DNA of 64,000 nucleotides from Acidovorax_G lacteus (GTDB taxonomy: Bacteria; Pseudomonadota; Gammaproteobacteria; Burkholderiales; Burkholderiaceae_C): contig NZ_BAABEX010000007.1 in NCBI RefSeq assembly GCF_039540375.1, forward strand, positions 62,001 to 126,000. Direction: 5' to 3'. Position 1 is the first letter of the stretch; the number at the start of each line of letters is the position of its first letter. Shown piece after piece: positions 35,450-44,114 of the stretch. Under the pieces are notes generated by a model that was not told the origin of the DNA, did no database searches, and worked only from the letters and a program-made list of their open reading frames with translations. Position numbers and translations under genes: made by a program.

Positions 35450-36196
35450 ATGAGCCCGTTGCGCGGCAATGCCCTCACCATGGGGGTCGATCGCTCCCTG
35501 TACATGGGCGAGATGCCTGCGTCGGGCTGGCATTGCCATGCCGCGCCGGTGCTGTTGCTGGGCTTGTCCGGGCGCTTTGCCCTGCACCGTGCGCCCGGGC
35601 AGTTCGAGCACTGCCACAGCGCGTTGGTGGACGCCGGGGTCTGGCACCTGTTCGACCCCTGTGGTGAGCGGGTGGCGCTGGTGTACCTGGAACCCGACGC
35701 GCCCGAGGCACGCGCGCTGCGCACCGTGCTCGCGTCGGCCGGCGGCGTGATGCTGGACATGGCCAGGCCCGTCGTCTCACGCAGCGCCACCGAAACCGCC
35801 TTGCACAGCTTCGATCTGCCCCGCCTGCTTCAGTGCGGGGTGCCCGATGCGGTGCCGCCGCTGGACGCGCGGGTGGCCCGCAGCCTGCAGGCACTCCGCC
35901 AGCCGCAGGCGGCGCGCATGGGGCGTGGCGATCTGGCGGCTGGCGTGCACCTCTCAGCCTCGCGCTTCAACCACTTGTTTCGCGCCGAAATGGGCGTCAG
36001 CCTGCGCAGCTACCGGGTCTGGTCGCAGGTGCGGCTGGCCATGGCGGGGCTCGCGCTCAGCCCCCGGCTGACCGACGCCGCGCTGCACGGTGACTTCGCT
36101 GATTCGGCGCACTTCAGCCGCATGTTTCGGCAGACCTTTGGCATGACGCCGTCCAGCATCACCCGCCCCTTGCGCAGCGTGACCTTGCTGCGCTGA
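35450..36196 (+). CDS. AraC family transcriptional regulator
   Basis: The 248-residue protein has a cupin-like sensor part (about 1-140) and the C-terminal AraC DNA-binding domain (about 155-248) with two helix-turn-helix units, including AAGVHLSASRFNHLFRAEMGVSLRSYRVWSQVRLAM and FADSAHFSRMFRQTFGMTPSS. It diverges from the hydrolase gene over 131 bases, the usual arrangement of such a regulator with its target. I chose the ATG at 35450; the upstream GTG at 35381 would add 23 residues. The target is inferred from position only. Confidence 0.85.
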   Translation: MSPLRGNALTMGVDRSLYMGEMPASGWHCHAAPVLLLGLSGRFALHRAPGQFEHCHSALVDAGVWHLFDPCGERVALVYLEPDAPEARALRTVLASAGGVMLDMARPVVSRSATETALHSFDLPRLLQCGVPDAVPPLDARVARSLQALRQPQAARMGRGDLAAGVHLSASRFNHLFRAEMGVSLRSYRVWSQVRLAMAGLALSPRLTDAALHGDFADSAHFSRMFRQTFGMTPSSITRPLRSVTLLR

Positions 36197-36280
36197 CGGG
36201 CAGGCGATGGGGCGCCGTGCGCTGTCACGGCTTGGGGCTGGTGCGGCGTGCGCGGCACGTGGGCAGGGCGGCGCGCCCTC

Positions 36281-37795
36281 TCAGCCGCCCACCCGCCGGG
36301 CCAGGGCACCGGCGGTCAGCGGTGCGCCTGCGGGCCAGACGTCGGCCGCAAGACCGTGGCGGTACACGGCCGCTCGCGCCGCCGCCATCGCCCCAAGCCC
36401 CCGGGCCAGGCCTGCACCGACCATGCCCGCCAACACATCGCCCGTGCCCCCGGTGGCCAGCAGCGCATTGCCTGTGGGGTTGAGGCTTGCAGCGCCATCG
36501 GGCGCGGCCACCACGGTGCCCGAGCCTTTGAGCACCACCACGCAGCCAAAGCGCAAGGCCAGTGCGCGGGCCGCGGCCAGACGGTCGGCCTGCACCACGG
36601 CTGTGGTGGTGCCCAGCAGCCGGGCGGCTTCCAGCGGGTGGGGGGTGATCACGGTCGGCAGGCCCTGTGCGGCGCGCGCCGTCAGCAGCGACTGCAGCGC
36701 GGCATCGGCCGCCACCGCGTTGAGGGCGTCTGCGTCCAGCACCAGGCGCGCAGACCGTGCCAGCACGGCGGGCAGCCGCGGCACCACGGCCTGGCCGCCC
36801 CCGCAGCCGCACACCACACTGAGTTCGGCCAGGGCCAGTGCGTCAAAGCGCCGCAGCATCAGCTCGGGCAGCGCGCTGGCGGCGGCCGGGTGCTCGTCGT
36901 CCATCAGGCACACCATGACCCGGCCCGCACCGCTGTGCAAGGCAGCCGACGCGGCCAGCAGCGCCGCGCCAGTCATGCCCATGCCCCGCGCGGCCAGGCC
37001 TTCGCCCCCGACGATGGCCACGTCGCCGTAGCTGCCTTTGTGGCTGGCGTGCGCCCTGTGCTGCGGGGCGGGCGGGCCTTGCAGCCATGCGCTCGGTGCT
37101 TCAGTGGCGGCGGCGTCCAGAACGTCCAGCCAGACCGTGCCCGCTGCATCGCGTCCCGCGGCGGTGAACAGGCCGGGCTTGAGCGTGAGCAGGCTCAGGG
37201 TGTGGCGTGGCCCGGCGGTGGGCGGTGGGCTGGCCTCTGGCTCCAGCCCCGGTGCGAACTGGCCGGTGTCGGCGTCCAGCCCGCTGGGCAGGTCTACCGC
37301 CAGCACCGTGGCCGGGCTGTGGCGCAAGGCTTGCAGGCAGGCGAGCAGTCGTGCGTCGGGCGTGCGCGGGTTGGGCTGCGGTGCCGACGATGCGCCCAAG
37401 CCCAGCAGGGCGTCGATGCACAGGTCTTGCGGCCCCAGGGCTGCAGGCGGCGTGGTGCTCCTGTCCAAGCCGGCCGCCTGTGCGCGCTGCCAGGCGGCGC
37501 GGGCGTCGGGCGGGCAGCGGTCGGGCTGGCCGAGCCAGGTCACCGCCACCGCGTAGCCGCTGCGCTGAAGGTGCACAGCGGCTTCGAGCCCGTCGCCGCC
37601 GTTGTTGCCCGGGCCGCAGGCGATCCAGATACGGCGGGCGTGGGGCGCCAGCGCCTGGGCGAGCTGCGCCACGGCCCGTCCGGCGCGTTGCATCAGCGCA
37701 TGGGGCGGCAGTGCAGCGGCCGCCGCGGTTTCGATGCGGCGCGTGGCGGCGGTGTCGAACAGGGGGTGCGGATGGTCGGCGGTGATGCGTTGCAT
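36281..37795 (-). CDS. nnr: Bifunctional NAD(P)HX epimerase / ADP-dependent NAD(P)HX dehydratase
   Basis: The 504-residue protein repairs damaged NAD(P)H hydrates. The N-terminal YjeF epimerase domain (about 1-220) shows CGPGNNGGDGLE, and the C-terminal carbohydrate-kinase-like dehydratase domain (about 235-504) shows KGSYGDVAIVGGEG, VLDADALN and the signature ATGGTGDVLAGMV. Length matches E. coli Nnr (515). The ATG at 37795 gives a normal start; the frame continues upstream through GC-rich DNA without a ribosome-binding site. It is convergent with the AraC gene. Confidence 0.93.
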   Translation of the reverse strand: MQRITADHPHPLFDTAATRRIETAAAAALPPHALMQRAGRAVAQLAQALAPHARRIWIACGPGNNGGDGLEAAVHLQRSGYAVAVTWLGQPDRCPPDARAAWQRAQAAGLDRSTTPPAALGPQDLCIDALLGLGASSAPQPNPRTPDARLLACLQALRHSPATVLAVDLPSGLDADTGQFAPGLEPEASPPPTAGPRHTLSLLTLKPGLFTAAGRDAAGTVWLDVLDAAATEAPSAWLQGPPAPQHRAHASHKGSYGDVAIVGGEGLAARGMGMTGAALLAASAALHSGAGRVMVCLMDDEHPAAASALPELMLRRFDALALAELSVVCGCGGGQAVVPRLPAVLARSARLVLDADALNAVAADAALQSLLTARAAQGLPTVITPHPLEAARLLGTTTAVVQADRLAAARALALRFGCVVVLKGSGTVVAAPDGAASLNPTGNALLATGGTGDVLAGMVGAGLARGLGAMAAARAAVYRHGLAADVWPAGAPLTAGALARRVGG

Positions 37796-38067
37796 GGGCG
37801 GGCGGGCAGTGCGCTGCGGGTGCAGCAGCGCCGATTGTGCCCCTGCGCCTGCCTCTGCCCCTATGCCGGGGCCTGCACCGGCCAGCGGCCGCTTTGCGTC
37901 GGCTAGGGAAGCTCTGCAAAGCGCCCTGCGGTCTGCGCGGTCACGGCCTCGGGCGGTCCGCTGCCTTGCTTTTCTTGCCCATAGCGTGGCCATGGGCTGT
38001 CAAAAGCGCCTTGCGGTCCATCCCGACCCGCACCCGCGCATCCTCGCGAGGGTGATGCAGAACGTCC
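37796..38067. other. Intergenic, nothing assigned
   Basis: The 272-base gap is GC-rich. It holds the nnr promoter region, but I see no convincing box, hairpin terminator or small gene. Confidence 0.4.
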
Positions 38068-39342
38068 CTAGAAGCGGCGCAGGGCGAAAGGCGTGAGATC
38101 CACCACGCCCGGCTGCCGGGCCAGCTGGTCGGCCAGGCCGCGGGCCGCTCCGCAGGCCAGGGCCCAGCCGTTGGCCCCATGCCCGAGGTTGAGCCACACA
38201 CCGGGCGGCCCGCCCGCCGCAATCACCGGCGCACCGTCGGGCAGCAGCGGGCGCACCCCTCGCCACACCTGCACGCCGCTGCGCAGCTGCGCGCCGCCCG
38301 GAAACCAGTGGTTGAGCGTGCGGTAGAGCCGCGCCACGGTGGGTTGGTGGTGACCGGCCGGTGCGCTGCCCATTTCGGCCCCGCCCGAGATGCGTACGCG
38401 TTGCCCCAGGCGGCTGATGCTGAGCTGCTCGGCTCCATCGACCACACTGCCCAGCGGGGCGTGCAGCGGCTCACGCAAGGGGGCGCTGACGGTGTAGCCG
38501 GCCACTGCGGCCAGCGGCAGGCGCAGGCCCAACGGGCGCAGCAAGTGCGCGGCATCGGCCCCGGCGCAGACGATCACGGCATCGGCCTCGAAGCTGTGGT
38601 GTGCAGCGTTGTCACCGCCGCCCGCCTGTCCGGCCGTCGGGGCGGCGCGCAGCTGCAACTGGGGGCGCATGCCCGTGCCGGACTGCAGCGCCAGCACCTG
38701 CGTTTGAAAGCGGAAGTCGGCCCCCAGGGCCTGCGCGTGCTGGCGCAACTGGTGGGCGGCCAGGCGGCAGTTGGCGGTGAGGGCATCGGGCAGTTCCAGG
38801 GCCAGCGCCAGCGGAGCTTCGGGCGACAGGCCGGGTTCGCGCTCTCGGGCTGTGGCCGCGTCGATCTGCCGAACGACCACGCCGCTGTCGCGCAGCTGCT
38901 GCAGCACGGGCTCCCAGCGGCGCAGCTCGGCTTCGGTGCGCAGCAATAGCAGGCGACCGGTTGCGGCCTCTAGCTCGAGGCCGTGGCGCAGGGTCAGCGC
39001 CTCCAGGCGCTCGCGCCCAAAGCGTGCCAGCGCCTCGATGGCGCGCACCGGTGACGTGCCTTGCTGGGCGTGGCGACGCCACTGACGCCGCCAGAGCCAA
39101 TCTGGCAAGCTCTGGCGTCCGCGCACCTGCGCCCACAGGCCCAGCCACTGGCCGGGCTGCGTCAGGGATGGATGGCTCCAGTCGTGCAGCAGCCCCGGAC
39201 CCATCAGCCCGGCGGGCGCAAAGCTCGCGCCTTCTGCCGCAGCGGTGTGCCGGTCGAATACGGTGACCTCGTGGCCGTCATGGGCCAACTCATACGCGGT
39301 GGCAACGCCGACGATACCGGCGCCCACAATGGCAATCTTCAT
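38068..39342 (-). CDS. FAD-dependent D-amino-acid dehydrogenase-like enzyme (DadA family)
   Basis: The 424-residue protein has the N-terminal FAD Rossmann fingerprint (KIAIVGAGIVGVATAYELAHDGHEVTVFDR), SFAPAGLMGPG at about 40-50 and a C-terminal DAO region with the GHGANGW motif. It resembles the small subunit type of D-amino-acid dehydrogenases (DadA). The Gly in place of the usual Gly/Thr in NLGHGANGW looks normal for the family. The amidase gene lies upstream on the same strand, separated by repeat copy D. The substrate is probably a D-amino acid but is not fixed by sequence. Confidence 0.8.
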   Translation of the reverse strand: MKIAIVGAGIVGVATAYELAHDGHEVTVFDRHTAAAEGASFAPAGLMGPGLLHDWSHPSLTQPGQWLGLWAQVRGRQSLPDWLWRRQWRRHAQQGTSPVRAIEALARFGRERLEALTLRHGLELEAATGRLLLLRTEAELRRWEPVLQQLRDSGVVVRQIDAATAREREPGLSPEAPLALALELPDALTANCRLAAHQLRQHAQALGADFRFQTQVLALQSGTGMRPQLQLRAAPTAGQAGGGDNAAHHSFEADAVIVCAGADAAHLLRPLGLRLPLAAVAGYTVSAPLREPLHAPLGSVVDGAEQLSISRLGQRVRISGGAEMGSAPAGHHQPTVARLYRTLNHWFPGGAQLRSGVQVWRGVRPLLPDGAPVIAAGGPPGVWLNLGHGANGWALACGAARGLADQLARQPGVVDLTPFALRRF

Positions 39343-39356
39343 AGGGGGTCAAATCG

Positions 39357-39405
39357 GCTGCTCGTGCTTATCAATCAAGCACGAGCAGCTATTATTTTTG
39401 TAGTA
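39357..39405 (-). repeat. Dispersed palindromic repeat, copy D
   Basis: Read leftward: CTACAAAAATAATA, GCTGCTCGTGCTT, GATTGAT, AAGCACGAGCAGC. The amidase stop TAA lies in the leader, in the same position and frame as the yihY stop in copy A. It sits between two genes on the same strand and may reduce read-through into dadA. Confidence 0.85.
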
Positions 39406-40723
39406 CTTCTTCAATGCGGCCCGACACGGCCAACACCGCATCATCGTGCAGTGCAGCATGCCAGACCATCAGCCCCACGGGGAGTTCCCCGGCGGCGTGG
39501 CAGGGCAATGAAAGTGCGCAGCCGTCCAGCAGGTTGACCGCGCTGGTGTTGCGCAGCAGTTGGGCATTGGCGGCAAAAAAGGCGGCGTCGCGCGCTTCGC
39601 CAGGCGCCACGTCTGCCAGCAATGGCGCGACGATGGGCACGGTGGGCGAGAGCAGGGCGTCGTAGCCCTGCATGGCGCGTTCCATGCCAGCGATCCAGGC
39701 GGCGCGCTCACGCTGCAGGGCTATGTAGTCGGCCGCGCTCAGCTCTGCGCCCTTGAGGATGCGCTGGCGCACACGAGGGTCGTAGCGATCGCCTGCGCGG
39801 GCGATCAGATCGCGGTGCCAGGCGTAGGCCTCTGGGGCCGAGAAGCCATAGGCCGGTTGGTGTGCCAGCAGCGGCAGGTCGATGGTGTCAATGCGTGCGC
39901 CGGCCGCTTGCAGGCGTGCCACGGTGCGATCGAACACCCGTGCCACATGGGTGTCGAGTCCGTCGAGCATCACGGTGCGCGGCACCGCCAGACGCCAGGC
40001 CGACAGAGGGGCAGGGCTGGGTGTGACGCTGCGCTGGGCCAGAATTTCGTGTGCCAGCACGGCGTCGCGCACCGTGCGGGTGATGGCGCAGGCGGTGTCG
40101 AGCGTGGTGGACAGCGGGATGGCCCCGGCCGTGGGTACCAGGCGTGCGGTGCTCTTGAAGCCCACCACCCCGGTGAGCGCGGCCGGAATGCGGATGGAGC
40201 CGCCGGTGTCCGAGCCCAGCCCGATCCAGGCCGCACCACAGGCGACCGAAACGGCGGCGCCACTGGACGAGCCGCCCGGCACCCGCGGCGCGCCCGGAAT
40301 GGCCCCGTAGCGACCATCCCACGCCACGGCGGCCGGCCCGTGCGGATTGGTGCCGACGCCGGAAAACGCAAACTCCACCATGTGTGTGGTGCCCAGCAGT
40401 ACCCCGCCTGCCTGGCGCAGGCGTGCCACGGCGGGGGCGTCGCTGGTCGCAGGGGCTGCATCCGCCAGCACCACCGAGCCGGCGCAGGTGGGCAGGCCGG
40501 CCACGTCGAACAGGTCTTTCACCGACACGGGCAGACCCGCCAGGGGGCGGGCGGCCAGGCCAGGGCGCTCGGCCTCGGCGCGGGCGCTGTCGGCCATCAG
40601 CCGGGTAAAGGCGGGGGCAAAGCGCGGGTCCTGGGCACGCTCGAGGCTTTGTTCGACAGCCTGCCTCCCAGAGGCGGCGCCGCTGCGCACCAAGGAGCGC
40701 AGCGCGGTCAGGTCGTGGTGCAT
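39392..40723 (-). CDS. Amidase signature family enzyme
   Basis: The 443-residue hydrolase carries the Ser-cisSer-Lys triad of the amidase signature family: Lys in LPVSVKDLFDVAG (about residue 72), GGSSSGAAVSVACGAAWIGLGSDTGGSIRIPAA (catalytic Ser in TGGSIR, about residue 171). The substrate is unknown; the short length is closer to ureidoglycolate/allophanate-type and small aromatic amidases than to GatA. Its ATG at 40723 lies within the rpsB promoter region. Its last codons and stop come from repeat copy D. Confidence 0.9.
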   Translation of the reverse strand: MHHDLTALRSLVRSGAASGRQAVEQSLERAQDPRFAPAFTRLMADSARAEAERPGLAARPLAGLPVSVKDLFDVAGLPTCAGSVVLADAAPATSDAPAVARLRQAGGVLLGTTHMVEFAFSGVGTNPHGPAAVAWDGRYGAIPGAPRVPGGSSSGAAVSVACGAAWIGLGSDTGGSIRIPAALTGVVGFKSTARLVPTAGAIPLSTTLDTACAITRTVRDAVLAHEILAQRSVTPSPAPLSAWRLAVPRTVMLDGLDTHVARVFDRTVARLQAAGARIDTIDLPLLAHQPAYGFSAPEAYAWHRDLIARAGDRYDPRVRQRILKGAELSAADYIALQRERAAWIAGMERAMQGYDALLSPTVPIVAPLLADVAPGEARDAAFFAANAQLLRNTSAVNLLDGCALSLPCHAAGELPVGLMVWHAALHDDAVLAVSGRIEEVLQK

Positions 40724-40728
40724 CGGTG

Positions 40729-40737
40729 TGCTAGAAT
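40729..40737 (+). promoter_or_regulatory. Candidate extended -10 promoter of rpsB
   Basis: TGCTAGAAT matches an extended -10 (TGnTAnnnT) and would start an rpsB mRNA near 40745, giving a leader of about 190 bases. No strong -35 is present, as expected for an extended -10. Confidence 0.45.
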
Positions 40738-40930
40738 CTTCGGGTTTTGCTGGCAGGTGGCCAGCGGTTGTTCCAACGCGGTGGCCCGGCAGGGCAGCGG
40801 TGGGGCAGCAGGTGTCACCACGGCAATTCAATCGCAAACAGCCCTGTCAAGGTGCTGCGCGGTGGCAAAGCCTTTTGCACACGGCGCGGTGATCGGGGCT
40901 GATTTTAGACCCAACCTTCGGAGTACCTCT

Positions 40931-41683
40931 ATGTCCGTCACGATGCGCGAAATGCTGGAAGCCGGTGTCCATTTTGGCCACCAAACCCGCTTCTGGAACC
41001 CCAAGATGGCCCCCTTCATCTTCGGCCATCGCAACAAGATTCACATCATCAACCTGGAAAAGTCGCTGCCGATGTTCCAGGAAGCCCAGAAGTTCGCCAA
41101 GCAACTCGCAGCGAACCGCGGCACGATCCTGATGGTGGGCACCAAGCGCCAGGCGCGCGAAATCCTCGCCACCGAAGCGCAGCGCGCCGGTGTGCCGTAC
41201 GTGGACCAGCGCTGGCTGGGCGGCATGCTGACCAACTTCAAGACGGTCAAGACCTCGATCAAGCGCCTCAAGGACATGAAGGCCCAGGCGGAAGCCGGCC
41301 TCGACTCCATGAGCAAGAAAGAGCAGCTGACGTTCATGCGTGAGATCGAGAAGCTCGAAAAGGACATCGGCGGCATCCAGGACATGAACACGCTGCCCGA
41401 TGCGATCTTCATCATCGACGTCGGTTTCCACAAGATCGCTGTGGCCGAAGCCAAGAAGCTGGGCATTCCGCTGATCGGTGTGGTGGACTCCAACCACTCG
41501 CCCGAAGGCATCGACTACGTGATCCCCGGCAACGATGACTCGGCCAAGGCTGTGGCGCTGTACGCCCGTGGCATTGCCGACGCCATCATCGAAGGCCGCG
41601 CCAACGCGGTGAACGACGTGGTCAAGGCCGTGTCGGCCGAGAGCGGCGACGAATTCGTCGAAGTGGAAGAGTCCGCAGCCTAA
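40931..41683 (+). CDS. rpsB: 30S ribosomal protein S2
   Basis: The 250-residue protein is full length for S2. Signatures: MREMLEAGVHFGHQTRFWNPKM, FGHRNKIHIINLEKS, RWLGGMLTNFKTVKTSI and the C-terminal GNDDSAKAVALYARGIADAI. It heads the rpsB-tsf pair. A long leader and an intrinsic terminator after it suggest translational or attenuation control. Longer frames upstream are noise. Confidence 0.98.
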   Translation: MSVTMREMLEAGVHFGHQTRFWNPKMAPFIFGHRNKIHIINLEKSLPMFQEAQKFAKQLAANRGTILMVGTKRQAREILATEAQRAGVPYVDQRWLGGMLTNFKTVKTSIKRLKDMKAQAEAGLDSMSKKEQLTFMREIEKLEKDIGGIQDMNTLPDAIFIIDVGFHKIAVAEAKKLGIPLIGVVDSNHSPEGIDYVIPGNDDSAKAVALYARGIADAIIEGRANAVNDVVKAVSAESGDEFVEVEESAA

Positions 41684-41718
41684 GCGGCTTGGCTCCGCGA
41701 CTTGTCGCGTACGAAAGC

Positions 41719-41745
41719 GGGGCTCCAGACAGCCCCCTTTTTTTT
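41719..41745 (+). terminator. Intrinsic terminator between rpsB and tsf
   Basis: GGGGCT and AGCCCC (41719-41724, 41731-41736) form a stem followed by eight T (41738-41745). tsf begins 44 bases later with no clear own promoter, so part of the transcripts probably read through. Confidence 0.8.
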
Positions 41746-41788
41746 AGTCCGAATCTTGTAACGAACTGAATACACCGGAGAGAAGAAG

Positions 41789-42715
41789 ATGGCCGCAATC
41801 ACCGCAAGCATGGTCGCCGAACTGCGTGGCAAGACCGATGCCCCCATGATGGAATGCAAGAAGGCCCTGGCAGAAGCCGACGGCGACATGGCCAAGGCCG
41901 AAGAGCTGCTGCGCGTCAAGCTCGGCACCAAGGCTGGCAAGGCTGCATCGCGCATCACCGCCGAAGGCGTGGTCGCCAGCTTCATCAATGGCAACACGGG
42001 CGCACTGATCGAAGTCAACAGCGAAACCGACTTCGTGAGCAAGAACGACAGCTTTGTGGCCATGGCCAAGGCTGCTGCCGAACTCGTGGCCAAGCACAAC
42101 CCCGCCAGCCTGGAAGCTTTGGGCGCGCTGGCCTACGAACAAGACGGCTTCGGTCCCACCCTGGAAGACGTCCGCAAGGGCCTGATCGGCAAGATCGGCG
42201 AGAACATGTCGTTCCGCCGCTTCAAGTATTTCTCGGGCTCCAAGCTGGCCTCGTACCTGCACGGCTCGCGCATCGGTGTGGTCGTGGAGTTCGAAGGTGA
42301 CGAAGTGGCTGCCAAGGACGTTGCCATGCACGTGGCTGCCATGAAGCCCGTGGCCCTGACCAGCGCCGATGTGCCTGCGGACCTGATCGCCAAGGAGCGT
42401 GCAGTCGCCGAAGGCAAGGCCGACGAGGCCAACAAGGAACTCGTGGCGGCTGGCAAGCCCGCACAGAGTGCCGATATCGTGGCCAAGCGCATCGAAGGTG
42501 CCGTGCAGAAGTACCTCAAGGAAGTCTCCCTGGCCGACCAGGTCTTCGTGAAGGCAGCTGACGGCAAGCAGACCGTGGCCCAGATGCTCAAGGCGGCCAA
42601 CACCACCGTCAAGGGCTTCACGCTGTACGTGGTGGGCGAAGGCATCGAGAAGAAGGTCGACGACTTCGCGGCCGAAGTGGCTGCCCAGGTGGCAGCGGCC
42701 AAGGCTGCCGCCTAA
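41789..42715 (+). CDS. tsf: Elongation factor Ts
   Basis: The 308-residue nucleotide-exchange factor for EF-Tu. The N-terminal UBA-like part (TASMVAELRGKTDAPMMECKKALAEADGDMAKAEELLR) and the TDFV motif (NSETDFVSKND) that displaces magnesium are intact; the long coiled-coil and dimerisation regions follow. Ribosome-binding site GGAGA(GAA) is present before the ATG. Confidence 0.98.
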   Translation: MAAITASMVAELRGKTDAPMMECKKALAEADGDMAKAEELLRVKLGTKAGKAASRITAEGVVASFINGNTGALIEVNSETDFVSKNDSFVAMAKAAAELVAKHNPASLEALGALAYEQDGFGPTLEDVRKGLIGKIGENMSFRRFKYFSGSKLASYLHGSRIGVVVEFEGDEVAAKDVAMHVAAMKPVALTSADVPADLIAKERAVAEGKADEANKELVAAGKPAQSADIVAKRIEGAVQKYLKEVSLADQVFVKAADGKQTVAQMLKAANTTVKGFTLYVVGEGIEKKVDDFAAEVAAQVAAAKAAA

Positions 42716-42763
42716 GCCTTCATCACCCCCAGTTCTCCTCCAACGCACGCAAAGGAACCGCCC

Positions 42764-43486
42764 ATGACCCCAGTCTCTCCAGCCCACAAGCGCATCCTGC
42801 TCAAGTTGTCTGGTGAGGCCCTCATGGGCGACGATGCGTTCGGCATCAACCGTGCCACGATCGTGCGCATGGTGGAGGAGATCGCCGAAGTCACGCGTCT
42901 GGGTGCGCAGGTCGCCGTGGTCATCGGTGGTGGCAACATCTTCCGCGGTGTGGCGGGTGGTTCGGTGGGCATGGACCGTGCCACGGCCGACTACATGGGC
43001 ATGCTGGCCACGGTGATGAACGCGTTGGCCCTGGCTGACGCCATGGACAAGCAGGGTCTGACGGCCCGCGTGATGTCGGCCATTGCCATCGAGCAGGTGG
43101 TGGAGCCTTACGTCCGTCCCAAGGCGCTGCAGTACCTGGAGGAGGGCAAGGTGGTCGTGTTCGCTGCTGGCACCGGCAACCCGTTTTTCACGACCGACAC
43201 GGCCGCTGCCTTGCGCGGTGCGGAGATCGGTGCCGAAGTGGTGCTCAAGGCCACCAAGGTGGATGGTGTGTACACCGCCGATCCGCACAAGGACCCGACG
43301 GCCACCCGCTATTCCAAGCTCAGTTTTGACGAGGCCATGTCCCGCAATCTGGGCATCATGGATGCCACGGCCTTTGCTCTGTGCCGCGACCAGCGACTGC
43401 CGGTGCGCGTGTTCTCCATCATCAAGCATGGCGCGCTCAAGCGTGTGGTCATGGGTGAGGACGAGGGCACGCTGGTGTACGCCTGA
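42764..43486 (+). CDS. pyrH: UMP kinase
   Basis: The 240-residue enzyme phosphorylates UMP to UDP. Motifs: LKLSGEALMGD at the N-terminus, VVIGGGNIFRG, GTGNPFFTTDTAAALRGAEIGA and KATKVDGVYTADP. Hexameric amino-acid-kinase fold. The order tsf-pyrH-frr is conserved widely in bacteria. AAGGA precedes the ATG. Confidence 0.98.
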   Translation: MTPVSPAHKRILLKLSGEALMGDDAFGINRATIVRMVEEIAEVTRLGAQVAVVIGGGNIFRGVAGGSVGMDRATADYMGMLATVMNALALADAMDKQGLTARVMSAIAIEQVVEPYVRPKALQYLEEGKVVVFAAGTGNPFFTTDTAAALRGAEIGAEVVLKATKVDGVYTADPHKDPTATRYSKLSFDEAMSRNLGIMDATAFALCRDQRLPVRVFSIIKHGALKRVVMGEDEGTLVYA

Positions 43487-43550
43487 CGCGTTCCTTGCCG
43501 CCCCCTGGCGCACCGCATTTCGGTCCCTGATTCCGCTCTGAGGAGAGAAC

Positions 43551-44114
43551 ATGACGACGATTGCCGACATCAAGAAGAATGCCGAATCCAAGATGGACCA
43601 ATCCATCGCGGCGTTCAAGAACAATCTGCAGAAGATCCGCACCGGTCGTGCCAACCCTGCTCTGCTGGACGCGGTGCAGGTTGAGTACTACGGTTCGATG
43701 GTCCCGCTGAGCCAAGTGGCCAACGTGGCGCTGCTGGATGCTCGCACGATCAGCGTGCAGCCCTGGGAAAAGGGCATGGGCTCCAAGATCGAAAAGGCGA
43801 TCCGGGAAAGCGATCTGGGCCTGAACCCGGCATCGATGGGCGATCTGATTCGCGTGCCGATGCCTCCGATGAGCGAGGAGCGTCGCAAAGAGATGACCAA
43901 GCTGGCCCGCAACGAAGGCGAGAGTGCCAAGATTGCCGTGCGCAACTTGCGTCGTGACGCGAATGATGCGATCAAGAAGCTGGTGAAAGACAAACTTGCA
44001 TCGGAAGACGACCAGAAGCGCGCGGAGGCCGATGTGCAGAAGTTCACCGACAAGCACATCGCCGAAATCGACACCCTGGTAGCGGCCAAAGAACAAGACA
44101 TCATGGCGGTGTGA
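43551..44114 (+). CDS. frr: Ribosome recycling factor
   Basis: The 187-residue protein releases ribosomes after termination with EF-G. The L-shaped helical factor is recognised by MTTIADIKKNAESKMDQSI, KIRTGRANPALLD and the C-terminal helices (KFTDKHIAEIDTLVAAKE). A strong GAGGAGAG lies ahead of the ATG. Its stop overlaps the start of uppS (TGATG). Confidence 0.98.
   Translation: MTTIADIKKNAESKMDQSIAAFKNNLQKIRTGRANPALLDAVQVEYYGSMVPLSQVANVALLDARTISVQPWEKGMGSKIEKAIRESDLGLNPASMGDLIRVPMPPMSEERRKEMTKLARNEGESAKIAVRNLRRDANDAIKKLVKDKLASEDDQKRAEADVQKFTDKHIAEIDTLVAAKEQDIMAV

Noticed and set aside
36248..37906. Rightward 552-codon frame opposite nnr
   Set aside because: It is rich in Arg, Gly and His with no family pattern, a typical antisense shadow.
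39560..40930. Upstream extension of rpsB through the amidase region
   Set aside because: S2 begins at the canonical MSVTMREML after an ordinary intergenic leader.
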